Positions 19,521-27,884 of a DNA stretch of 27,884 bases are shown piece after piece. Made by a program: the position numbers and the translations under genes. Position 1 is the stretch's first letter. Each line of letters starts with the position of its first letter. A model generated the notes under the pieces. The model was not told the origin of the DNA, ran no database searches, and saw nothing but the letters and a program-made list of their open reading frames with translations. Source of the DNA: Ascoidea asiatica (taxonomy: Eukaryota > Ascomycota > Saccharomycetes > Ascoideales > Ascoideaceae); assembly GCA_001600695.1 (NCBI GenBank), contig BCKQ01000020.1, positions 1-27,884 of the forward strand, written 5' to 3'.

Positions 19521-20492
19521 ATTCCAACTCTCTCAGGATCAAATGCTTTTAAAACAGGAGCAGTAGTTAATGTTTTTTTCATTGATGTAAAGCATTCAAT
19601 TTGAGAAGGTTCTAACTCAATTTTTGTTCCTGGTTTAGGAGACCCAACCAATAAATCTGTAAGTGGGATCATTTGTCGAGAAAAATTTGAGATAAATTTT
19701 CGGTAATATGAGAATAAGTTAATGAAACCTCTTATATCAGTAATTGATTTTGTTAATGGCCTATTTAAGATTTTCTCGATCTTTGTAGGATCAGTTTTGA
19801 TTCCTTCTGAGGAAACAATATGTCCTAAAAATTTGACATCTTTGCAAAAGAATTTTGACTTCTTCACATTTAATTGAAGTTTTTCTTTTTCAAGTTGAGT
19901 AAGGACCTCATTAACTTGATCAATATGATCTGCCTTATTATGGCTATCAATAATTATATCATCAACATAAACCATAACATAAGGTAGGTAGCCTAAAATT
20001 TTCATCATAAATGATTAAAAGGTATAAGTACCATTGACTAAGCCAAAAGGCATGACATTGAATTGATAATGACCTGAAATGGAAGAAAAGGCAGTTTTAG
20101 CTTTACTATCACTATCTAAAGCAATTCTCTTAAAAGCCATTTCTCATATCTAAGCAAGTAAAGTAATTTAGCAACATTCACTTTATTAAGGCAAATATCA
20201 ATAGATGGCTAAGGAAAATAGTGCCTAACTCTAATAGCATTTAATTTCCTATAATCAACACAAACTCTATACGTTCTGTCATCTTTTGGAACAAGAACTA
20301 AAGGAAAGTTCCAACCACTTTTAGTTTCAGAAATTAATCCGGCTTCTAAATTTGATTTAGCAAATTCATCAATGAATTTTTGTTGAAGAGGACTATAGTT
20401 GTCACTTCCCATATAAATTGGTGTTTCAGAAGTTGTTTCAATAGTGTGTTTAAACAGTCTTTCTGGAGGTAATCTTGGAGTTGAATCACCTA
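19521..20492 (-). pseudogene. Ty3-like reverse transcriptase, disrupted
   Basis: The front part carries S-G-W-N-F-P-L-V-L-V-P-K-D-D and Y-R-V-C-V-D-Y-R-K-L-N (20209-20412). TAG at 20209-20211 interrupts F-P-x-P-S-I-D. The first catalytic Asp motif, L-D-M-R-N-G-F, is readable only in another frame (20133-20162), so the frame changes on both sides of it. A TAA at 20015-20017 then cuts T-F-x-S-F-M. The second catalytic motif Y-V-D-D is intact (19958-19969), followed by the thumb and connection up to RNase H. Upstream, a further frame change near 20495 separates it from the protease. Confidence 0.85.
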
Positions 20493-20543
20493 AGTAAGAG
20501 TATTTCTAAGATCAAACAGTTGTTCCTCATTTGGCTGTGATGT

Positions 20544-21389
20544 TTAGACATAAAATTTTTCTAGTTCATCAACATTCTCTGGACTCAAAATACACTTATT
20601 ACAATAGTTAAAAAGCATAATTGAAAATTCATCATTACCTTTAGCACAAAATTTATGGTCGTAGAGAAATCTACTTCCAATAGTAATATCGAAAGCTTTT
20701 GTTGAACTTTCTGGTGAAACAGCACTTTTAATGTCAATTAAACCAAAGTTTTGAATGAATAGTGGTAAAATGACATCATTATTGACTATCCATGTGCCTG
20801 TAAAGCCATGGATTCTTGTAGGCTTACGCTCTAGCATTTTCATTTCCAAGCCTTTTAAGGTTGATTCAGAAACATAGTTGGATTCAGCACCAGTATCGAA
20901 AAGAATTTTCATCTTTTTATCATTAGCAGTAGAATTGAAGTATCTATTAGGAAACTTATTGTTGTTGGTGTTGATTAAACTAAAATGTTCATCGTCAGAA
21001 AAGGATTCTGAGGTCAGTTCCAGCTCTGACTTTTCAGATTGGTCTTCCTCCACTCCTTCTTCAGCAATTCTGTAAGTAAACTTCTTGTCATATTTGTTTT
21101 TGTATCTAGAATTGGAATTACCTTTTGATTTTCTATTTGCAGCTTCGGTTTCAGCAATTTTTTTGTATTTTCTATACCAGAAACAAGTATTTCTGAAATG
21201 TCCTGCGAGATTACAGAAATCACAAGTTTTGGTTGTGGAACGAATTGCATTGAAGGTTTCCTTTGAGATTGAATCAATAATTGATTCAAGATTAGTGAAC
21301 TTATAAATATCATTGTCAATAATAACTTCATTTGAAACAGCTGTAAAAACATCTCTTGAACTGAACAAGTTAAGTAATTTGTTGAACAA
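20544..21389 (-). pseudogene. Ty3-like nucleocapsid and aspartic protease segment
   Basis: A frame of about 281 codons carries a zinc knuckle, C-x2-C-x4-H-x4-C (about 21180-21235), then an acidic Ser/Glu linker, then the retropepsin active site L-F-D-T-G-A-E (near 20880-20900). The protease core follows to the stop near 20544. In plan this is the end of Gag joined to the protease. The first codons continue Gag after a one-base loss in an A-run near 21455. Confidence 0.8.
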
Positions 21390-22592
21390 TTCAATAGTTG
21401 TTTTCGATGGAAATTTTGTTTCCCATTGAATTTGATGAGGAAATTCATTTTTTGAATTTGAGAAATAATTGTTGATCTCAAGAAAGTATTAGAAAAAGAA
21501 TTTAAAGGAACAGGTTCATAAGCATTTCCAAATCTTGTAATATAATCAACAACTTGTTCATTTTCAGAGGGTTTAATTTCTTTGAATTGTTGAATTAAAG
21601 CTCTATAATTTTGATCTGTGTCTATACCTCCGAGAATNAAATCACAGGCAGCAGGCCATGAAAAGTTTTTTAAACCATTTCTTGCAATGGTTCTAATGAA
21701 ATTAATCCATTCTAAATTCATAGATTCTGGAATATAGTTATAAAGATTTATACCCCATAAATCATATCTTAACCTATTCATTTCGAAGTAAGTTTCAATA
21801 GATTGTAATTTTAGAACTAATTTTCTATCTGGTCTACCTTCAATAATTAAATTTTGTTTTAATTTTGGTGGTTTTGAAGTACCATCCATACCAATACCAG
21901 AAGTATCTCTGTTTATTGCCACACCTGGCCAAAGTAAAACACTTTCAACCTTCGAATTCTCCCAAGCAGCAGACTCGATCTTTATTTCATCAGATTTAAT
22001 TTGATTGAGATTATATCTCCAGTTATTAATCTCATTCAGTTCAGTGAATATGTTCTGGTTATTTTGTTTGGGTGCTTGAGAACCTTGTGCAAGCTTTTGA
22101 ACTTTTGGAGCAGCAGCTGGTATAGTTGGTGATTTAAGAATTTCTTCTTTGATTTTGTCTTCAGCTTCAAAAAATCTAGTGTTATCAGCATCATCAGTAG
22201 TATTGACATTAGGATGAGCAGCAACCTTTTCATTAATAGTAGCATTAATTGTGTCTAAAGGAGAAGAATCGTGTTGTTCTTGCTGAATTTTAAAAACAGG
22301 ATTCTTAATTTTGGAAGATTTAGATCGCCGCCATTTAATGAATTCAACAATATCTTTATAAAATCTATATCCGATCCTTGTTTTGTAATCCTAGACTCAA
22401 ACTCATTAAACTCTTACTATATTTAACTGTGTTTGAATCGTGTTTTTTATATCTTTCACTAACATCAGATCTTAGTTTGTTGATTTATTCACTAATTGAT
22501 GTAATTTGTTTATCCCTCAAGATTATTGTAACGTCATTTAAGGCAATGTTTTTTTTAAGATTTTTGGATAAAGATTAAATAGTTTCAGTCAT
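21014..22592 (-). pseudogene. Ty3-like Gag (capsid) segment, disrupted
   Basis: A probable start, ATG 22592, is followed by stops at 22575-22577 and 22485-22487 and a frame change near 22330-22372. A long open frame then covers 22330 to about 21455, including R-P-D-R-K-L-V-L and V-V-D-Y-I-T-R-F-G-N-A, which fits the Ty3-type Gag capsid core. One N lies at 21638. A one-base loss in the A6 run near 21455 moves the meaningful reading into the frame of the zinc knuckle. It lies in mid-capsid, so it is not a programmed Gag-Pol shift. The distal codons of this frame down to 21014 are nonsense reading. Confidence 0.75.
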
Positions 22593-22624
22593 TATTATAT
22601 ATTTTTAGATTAAATTAGTTTTGA

Positions 22625-22948
22625 TTATTTCAAGATCTCAATATAAAAAAATATTTGATCATATAAACTGTTTTTTTTTTTTTTTTTTGTTTTTTGATGC
22701 GAATGCCTCAGGGTAATCGGGGGTCTTAGGATAGGATGAGGTTTAGTAGAAAGGCTTGTTTTAGGTGCTGCGGCATAGCTAAGTAGCATTTTAAGGTCCT
22801 GTCTTTTCCTTTTAGTGACTGAGCTGCTCTGGCTACATTTTCCCTGATTGCGGGGATGACCTACATTTTGATAACAACATGTGATCATGCACGAAACTTG
22901 TTGAGAAGTATAGATACTGAATAAATCGTGAGGCTTGTTATCACTCAT
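22625..22948 (-). other. Small GC-richer ORF running into an A-tract, unrecognised
   Basis: A 107-codon minus-strand ORF starts at ATG 22948. The stretch 22697-22940 is visibly richer in G+C than its surroundings, and on the minus strand it ends in CATCAAAAAACA followed by about 20 A (22671-22690). A GC-shifted block ending in an A-tract resembles the 3' end of a retroposed RNA (LINE, SINE or processed transcript). The Cys/His cluster near residues 20-38 does not fit a standard zinc knuckle. It may equally be leader sequence of the adjacent retroelement. I recognise no family. Confidence 0.3.
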
Positions 22949-23239
22949 GATTTTATTATTTTTAATTGTATCACGTTTTGATATATAATAAAGAAAATTT
23001 ACAAATATTAGAATCTAATATTATAAATATAGTTAATCAATCTTATTAAAAACTATATATTTAAAAACCAGGAATACAAAGGAGAGAAAAATAGATCAAT
23101 TTATAAAAATTTCAATTCTTAAAATTCATAAGAAAATATTAATAAAAGTTAAGAAAAATCTAAAAAAGAAAAAGAAGATATTGAGAATTCTATAGAAAAA
23201 AAATAAAAATCAAATAAAAACGAACAATAAAAAGTAAGA
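22949..23239. other. AT-rich noncoding stretch
   Basis: Very AT-rich, with TATATAATAAAG near 22981-22992 and long A-runs (23140-23235). No gene seen. Confidence 0.5.
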
Positions 23240-23775
23240 CTAATTGTTAAACTCATTTGAAATTTCATTTTCATTATAAAAGTTATAACCGGTCTGTGTA
23301 TAGCCATATGCATCAATATTTTGTTCATGTGATGTACTTTTTTTTTTAACCTTTGATTCGATAGTTTTAAAAGTTTTTATTGATGTATCAATAAACGAAT
23401 GAGCGAATTTCATTTCAGGACGTTTTAAAAATATTTCCAAGTTTTTAGTTCCTAATGGAAATTCCTTTCTGAACTGAACTAAATTATACAGGGCCATCAC
23501 ATTGGTTTTATAATTTTCCCCATCTTTGAGACAGTTATAACATACTGAATTTAATTCACCAAAATATTTGATATCTTGTGATGAAAGATTATTGATTTCT
23601 GGAATTGTACCTGGCTTGCTATTGGGCCGTTTAATTAGAGTTCTTTGAATTTGCATTTCGGATTCAATGTGAATAATATTATTTACAGATGATCACTTTT
23701 ATTTAATTCTGATTGATTTATTTTAGTAACATGTTTGTGCTAAGGCGGAGCTTTAGAAGTAGATAAAGTTTTCAT
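23240..23775 (-). pseudogene. Unrecognised broken ORF
   Basis: ATG 23775 opens a frame interrupted by TAG at 23740-23742. After a frame change near 23680, a 138-codon open stretch (23240-23656) gives balanced, globular-looking sequence with C-Y-N-C-L-K-D-G and a basic K-V-K-K-K segment. I do not recognise it. It may be a host gene remnant or part of a mobile element. The lone C-x2-C is not followed by an obvious second metal-ligand pair. Confidence 0.35.
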
Positions 23776-23832
23776 TTTTAATTGTCAATTAAATTGAAAT
23801 GACAAATAAAAATATAAATTTGAAGAAAATAA

Positions 23833-23865
23833 TTAAATGGCCTTTGGCGCAAACAGGCAATTTAA
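23833..23865. repeat. Inverted repeat (hairpin) 1: 11-bp arms, one mismatch
   Basis: Arms TTAAATGGCCT (23833-23843) and AGGCAATTTAA (23855-23865) pair at 10 of 11 positions around an 11-nt loop. It shares the GCCTTT...AGGCAAT.TAA.TA framework with the next hairpin. Confidence 0.75.
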
Positions 23866-23927
23866 ATACTGTCCGATTGACATAATGCGAAGTGGGGTAA
23901 ACTTAAATTGTTATCAATAAAAATAGG

Positions 23928-23950
23928 TTGCCTTTATGACACAAAGGCAA
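23928..23950. repeat. Inverted repeat (hairpin) 2: perfect 8-bp arms
   Basis: TTGCCTTT (23928-23935) and AAAGGCAA (23943-23950) pair perfectly around a 7-nt loop. The unit is a diverged direct copy of hairpin 1, about 90 bp away. Confidence 0.8.
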
Positions 23951-24247
23951 TGTAAGTATAATTACTTCAACAAAAGTACGCAAGATTAGAGTTTCTTGCT
24001 GAACTGCGTAAGCAACAGTATAGTGGTATTACCCTATCTCTGTTTATTTGGAGATTACTTTAATAGCAATATTTTAATGCTTATTTTTGATTTTCTTTTC
24101 ACCGGCGTGCACGTGCTTGCGTAACCTAAAAAAAGGGTTTACGACTAAAAGCACAAATGCTTTTATTAAAGGGATAATGACTAGGAAAACTTTTTTTTCT
24201 TTTATTAAACAAAAAGCCAAATTTGGAGATTATTGCTATCAATAATG

Positions 24248-24677
24248 TTATCTCCTAAACCGTGAAATGTGTTTCACTGAGAGTTTTACGAAGATACCGA
24301 AATTTTTGTTCTCTTATATTGAAGTGTTGTAAACATGCCAAGCTTTTGTAGAAACAGAACAAATCAATAACGCATCAGCCTAGAATGTTCCTGAATAGCA
24401 TTTAGCTCGCCACACACAATTTACTCGCCACACCTTTTGTCACATGACTCAGTTAAATTTTACACCCAAAAAGATGGTTTCGAATATTTTTCAAAGCTAC
24501 AATTATTTGAAAGGTCACATGATTTTCAATTGACTTGCAATTGCCTTTCCTTAAGTGTAGTGAGATTTGTTTCAAAAGTTCAAGCAGTGAAGTCAGCAAA
24601 AGACAACGTCTCCTTTGAAATTTTGATTCTCACAAACAGAATTTTTGGTGGAACACATTTCACGGTTTAGGAGATAA
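24248..24677. mobile_element. 430-bp segment bounded by 30-bp inverted repeats (MITE-like)
   Basis: The left arm 24248-24277 and the right arm 24648-24677 are reverse complements over 30 bp with one mismatch; the outer 26 bp are perfect and begin TTATCTCCTAAACCG. The interior of 370 bp holds no convincing gene: a 77-codon ORF at 24437-24670 runs into the right arm. It does contain GTCACATGA twice (near 24439 and 24515) and CTCGCCACAC twice (24407, 24424). Size and ends fit a non-autonomous DNA transposon, but I see no clear target-site duplication. Confidence 0.55.
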
Positions 24678-25376
24678 TGAATAGTTTTGAACAATTTTCA
24701 GCTTTTAAAAATGATATTTTCCTAAATCATTGAAATAATTTACTAACGTAACTTATGTTCATTATTATGTTAATTACTCGAACTCAGACTGTTGATGTTC
24801 TTTTAGTATTTGCATTAATAAATTTTATATTTCTGGTTTTTCTGGGTAAGTATCATTTCATCATTACAGGATGGTTCTGACAGCTAGAGTGAATGCTTCG
24901 GTATATGCATTTCTTATAGATAATCAATCATTAATGAAGTAAATAAGAAATTGAATAGTTGATTAATTAGCTAATTACTCCTTTCTAATTGAAAATTAAC
25001 CATAAATTAGGGGATTATACGATATTGAATATTTTAAGTAAATTAAAGACCATAACAAAATTTTCAAATGTTTCATAGTTATTAGTTTGAGATTAATCAA
25101 ATTAAGTAAAATGAATCTATTGAAAAATGTGGTAAATTTGGAGTTCTAGAGCATTAATTCAAACCTTTATGTAATTAATCAAATTTTAATTGTGAGAATT
25201 TGATTTGAACCACGGTTGAATTATGATTTTGCATTTAAATAACTGATAATTCTGTTACAAAAGATAAATTAAGTCAAAAATAAATGATATTTTAGTTTCA
25301 TTTTATTAATTTCGTAAATTGAAATCAATTAACCCTATGATTAAAATCAGATCATTTTTGTAGGAGTATGTTTGTT

Positions 25377-25402
25377 GGCTGGTAGGCTGGTAGGCTGGTA
25401 GG
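25377..25402. repeat. 8-bp tandem repeat (GGCTGGTA), 3 copies
   Basis: Three perfect copies and a partial fourth lie in the long upstream region. Confidence 0.9.
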
Positions 25403-25576
25403 TTTATATAGTTTTGAACTAATATATTATAGTAATATAATTAACCCCAGAAGTGAATTACTGTGGTTGTTTTATTACATTTCTTTCAGACCTTTAATTA
25501 CTCCAAGGTGAAGTAAAACTGTTTATTAACAATCATTAAAAGAGCACTTTTTGTTATCTGATAAAACAGTCTATAA

Positions 25577-25620
25577 CAGTTTGTTAGCAGTTTGTTAGCA
25601 GTTTGTTAGCAGTTTGTTAA
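25577..25620. repeat. 11-bp tandem repeat (CAGTTTGTTAG), 4 copies
   Basis: Four head-to-tail copies (the last ends TTAA), flanked on each side by partial CAGT units. An 11-bp period puts each copy on about the same face of the helix, as in iterated protein-binding sites. Confidence 0.9.
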
Positions 25621-25779
25621 CAGTTCGTATTACAGTATATTTTAGTCAACTTTGGTCTAATTTAGTAGATTCATGTGTACATTGTGGACCGTAAAAGAAT
25701 CTAATTATAAGGCATCAATCAACCACGGAGAATAAATGTAATCCTGTAAAGTCCATTTATGGCCATTTTCTTAGGTAAA

Positions 25780-25935
25780 ATGTGGCTACGGTGGCTAAGT
25801 GTGGCTTTTTTTGCGTCTGGCCACTAAACGTGACTTTCAATACTGTCAACGGAGGCAGCTCCAATCACAGTACCGCACAGTACCGCACAGAATCTTTGCT
25901 AAAGAAGCGGCCCGGCCTCGGTCTGGATTTAAGAA
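25780..25935. other. GC-richer island with short repeats
   Basis: Includes GTGGCTACGGTGGCTAAGTGTGGCTT with repeated GTGGCT, two tandem copies of TACCGCACAG (about 25870-25890) and GCGGCCCGGCCTCGG. It stands out sharply from the AT-rich surroundings. A frame of about 96 codons covers it, but its only ATG-started frame stops after 15 codons, so I do not call a gene. Confidence 0.5.
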
Positions 25936-27070
25936 CGGACTTTAAACACTTGGTTTTGAATGAATCGTCAGAGATAAAGAAATACGTAGAAAGAAGACTC
26001 ACACAATTGAATAAAAAGTGTATAACAAACAGTCACCTTAGTATTACAGTTGTCTTAAATTCATCGCATTAATTCATTTGATAAAGCTGCTATCATAGCA
26101 TTTTAGAGCTTTTAGTATTCATCTGTAGCAAATTTGGTTTCTATCCAAAAATTACTGTATTTACTTGTAGTTAATCGTAATTTTTATCACTTTGTATAAT
26201 TATTGTTTTAAAACAATGCACATAATAGTTTGTAGTTAGCCTTGCACTTGCACAATGTAGAATAATGGACAAGCTGTCTTGGGTTGGATTGTGGTTGAGG
26301 TTGAGGTTAAGTTATCGCATGTTTTGGTTATTTGTGTGGTGTTTTAATTAATAAAGTGTTAATTTTCTTTATTTGGGGCAACTTTCTCAATTTGTTTGGT
26401 CTTTTCACCCTTTTCGCCATTTTTTATTCTCTTCTTCTCCATAATCTCCACAAATAAATACTATACCTGTAGTACTCCAGTTCAACTTATTTTCTTCATA
26501 GGAGTAAATCACAGACTGCACCTCGTATTGTCACTTAATTCCTCCAGTTTATGGTTTTACTTACAGTCTATTAAAGTACTCAACTACTATATTAAAGCCA
26601 ATGTGTAAAATAATAAAACACATTCTAATTTAACCATTGATAAACCAACTTCAACATTTAAATCCATCTCATAGAAATCTACTTTTTTACATTTTCTAAT
26701 TTCATGTTTATGCAAACATTTAAATCTTAATTTCAACTTTTCCATACAATTATATAATTTCCTATTCGAGTGTCAATTTTTTGAAATTTGGAAAAAGGTT
26801 AAACTAGATTGCTATTTCTCTTAACTATGTGTTTATTCTGGTGTAAAACTAATAAATTACTATCTATTTGTTTTAAAACAATACATTGGTCCATTTTATT
26901 CTATTCCTGTTTCTTTTTATCCAGCGGATCTCCCTATTAAACGTCAGAAAATGACCCTAGAGCAATATTATTTTGTTTATTCCACTTTCATAAGCTAATT
27001 TTATTGGCTTGTTTTACAGAATTTGCTTCATGATACCGACAAAACATTTATTGCTAAATAAAATAACTTT

Positions 27071-27081
27071 TTTTATGTTTT
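27071..27081 (+). other. Match to the yeast ARS consensus core (TTTTATGTTTT)
   Basis: This fits WTTTAYRTTTW at every position and lies in a T-rich strip. Such matches arise often by chance in AT-rich DNA, and many yeasts do not use this motif. It is noted because a circular molecule would need an origin. Confidence 0.15.
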
Positions 27082-27123
27082 TTAAATTCATTGCTAACAG
27101 GTTTTAACAGTTCAAAATTCATA

Positions 27124-27162
27124 TTTTTGAATCTTTTTGAATCTTTTTGAATCTTTTTGAAT
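27124..27162. repeat. 10-bp tandem repeat (TTTTTGAATC), nearly 4 copies
   Basis: Perfect copies about 500 bp upstream of the zinc-finger ATG. Confidence 0.9.
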
Positions 27163-27633
27163 TAACTATGGTATTTATTTTTACAATAAAAAATTTTTAC
27201 CTACCTATGGTTATATTTTCATCATTTGAAATCTTTTGGTATACTATACGTAAAGTATCTAAACTACCCATACATTTACAAATTTACACAAAATGTATAA
27301 CCTATACTATAGTAATATGATATTTTTTATTAAATATCAATCACAATTTAATTTTACATACATGCATACCAGTATGTGATTTATTTTAAAAATATCTACA
27401 AAATATCAGTTTCAATAATGATCTCTCTTGTTTTTTTTAATATAAATATTCGACCATTTTCTTCTTTTTTTCAAATAAAATTGTTTCCTACTTTTACCTT
27501 CTTTTTTTATTTATATTCTTTTTTATTGTATCATATTAAAAAATTATATTAATTCTTTTATCAATTTCAACACTCTTACTTATTTTACTTACTCTACTTT
27601 TATCTACTTTTATCTTATTTCTCCTCGATCAAA

Positions 27634-27884
27634 ATGGCAAGAACTTATAATAAATCATATTCTAAAAATCAAAGAAATGAATTAGATATCTTAAAAGAAG
27701 AAAGAAAAAAAAAACTGGTATTCATTCATAAACCAATTAATAAAAATGAAAAACAAAAATATGGTTGTACTATTTGTTATTCATTACATTCAAGAAAATC
27801 AAATTGTGAAAGACATTTAGAAACTCATTTCCCAAATAAACCTGATGGTAGAACTAAAAATAAAATTTCCAAAAATGCTTGTCC
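27634..27884 (+). CDS. C2H2 zinc-finger protein, 5' part (continues at 1-966 if the ends join)
   Basis: ATG 27634 follows a long T/A-rich leader and ACTCTACTTTTATC-type sequence. The frame is open to the window end. The first 17 codons are unique to this end. From 27685 on, the sequence and frame equal bases 1-200, so joining gives an uninterrupted gene. The C2H2 finger is at 27766-27828. See the entry at 1-966 for the rest of the protein. Confidence 0.88.
   Translation, partial: MARTYNKSYSKNQRNELDILKEERKKKLVFIHKPINKNEKQKYGCTICYSLHSRKSNCERHLETHFPNKPDGRTKNKISKNAC
27685..27884. repeat. Terminal direct repeat, right copy (200 bp)
   Basis: Identical to 1-200 at every base. Codon phase is preserved across the two copies. 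Confidence 0.97.

Larger units (their letters stand above)
17261..22592 (-). mobile_element. Degenerate Ty3/gypsy (Metaviridae) LTR retrotransposon
   Basis: On the minus strand the order is Gag with a CCHC knuckle, aspartic protease, reverse transcriptase, RNase H, integrase and a candidate 3' LTR. Protease-RT-RNase H-integrase is the Ty3/gypsy order. Each domain is recognisable, but the coding sequence is cut by at least twelve stops and seven frame changes. The element is therefore dead unless supplied in trans. The stated left end is the candidate LTR border and the right end is the probable Gag start. I could not find a matching 5' LTR to the right of 22592. Confidence 0.9.
23776..24247. 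other. Noncoding stretch with two related hairpins
   Basis: Besides the hairpins at 23833-23865 and 23928-23950, TTTGGAGATTA occurs at 24049 and again near 24221. There is also a bulged inverted repeat, GGAGATTATTG against CAATAATGTTATCTCC (about 24224-24255), which overlaps the left arm of the next element. A GCACGTGC site is at 24109-24116. Confidence 0.5.
24678..27633. promoter_or_regulatory. 2.96-kb gene-free region upstream of the zinc-finger gene
   Basis: No ORF here looks real: 25782-26072 (GTG-started in its best reading) and 26396-26608 lack recognisable features. The region holds three clean short tandem repeats, a GC-richer island (25780-25935), and long T-rich strips from 27420 to the ATG at 27634 that suit a yeast core promoter and leader. 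Long upstream regions of this kind are known at yeast regulator genes integrating many inputs. Here that reading is inference. Confidence 0.45.

Noticed and set aside
21440-21460. Programmed frameshift between Gag and Pol
   Set aside because: It lies inside the capsid part of Gag, upstream of the zinc knuckle, at an A6 run; an ordinary one-base loss fits better.
24437-24670. 77-codon ORF inside the inverted-repeat element
   Set aside because: Too short for a transposase, starts at a non-ATG codon and its end is formed by the repeat arm.
25782-26072. 96-codon plus-strand ORF over the GC island
   Set aside because: Begins at GTG; the ATG two bases earlier is in another frame that stops after 15 codons. 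No domain seen.
1-27884. CRISPR array, bacterial or phage-type system
   Set aside because: No spaced direct repeats of the right size; all recognisable genes are budding-yeast or Ty3-type.

Overview
The window reads as nuclear DNA of an AT-rich budding yeast (Saccharomycotina). All genes are intronless, codons mostly end in A or T, and the proteins carry Asn/Ser-rich runs. HGH1, a Gin4-type septin kinase, Rev1 and a Ty3-type retroelement point the same way. The genus cannot be fixed. One CTG codon (13233-13235) lies where Rev1 proteins usually have Leu (the LRGIG motif). This weakly suggests CUG=Leu, but it sits in a broken gene.

The first and last 200 bases are identical (1-200 = 27685-27884). 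Read as a 27,684-bp circle, they rebuild one uninterrupted 338-codon C2H2 zinc-finger gene (ATG 27634, through the junction, stop 966). This could be a real circle, a tandem array, or an assembly-graph loop. The sequence alone cannot decide.

Intact part (27634 through the junction to 9838): zinc-finger gene (+), PMU1-like membrane-anchored histidine phosphatase (-, 1862-3097), HGH1 (+, 3472-4593) and a GIN4-like kinase (-, 5297-9838). The phosphatase and HGH1 are divergent across 374 bp; HGH1 and GIN4 converge.

Decayed part (10901 to about 24700): REV1 with several frameshifts and stops plus a 150-N gap (+). Then come a broken multi-pass membrane-protein ORF (-), an unrecognised broken ORF (-), a degenerate Ty3/gypsy element (-, about 17261-22592) with a candidate LTR on one side only, a GC-richer small ORF ending in an A-tract (-), another unrecognised broken ORF (-), paired hairpins, and a 430-bp segment bounded by 30-bp inverted repeats. 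In this half every ORF that shows homology or extended coherent reading is interrupted.

Positions 24678-27633 hold no convincing gene. They form a repeat-studded 2.96-kb upstream region for the zinc-finger gene.

No operon-like or defence-like system was recognised. The points worth following are the terminal redundancy, the loss of REV1, the contrast between intact and decayed halves, the integrase that lost all three catalytic acids, and the inverted-repeat element.
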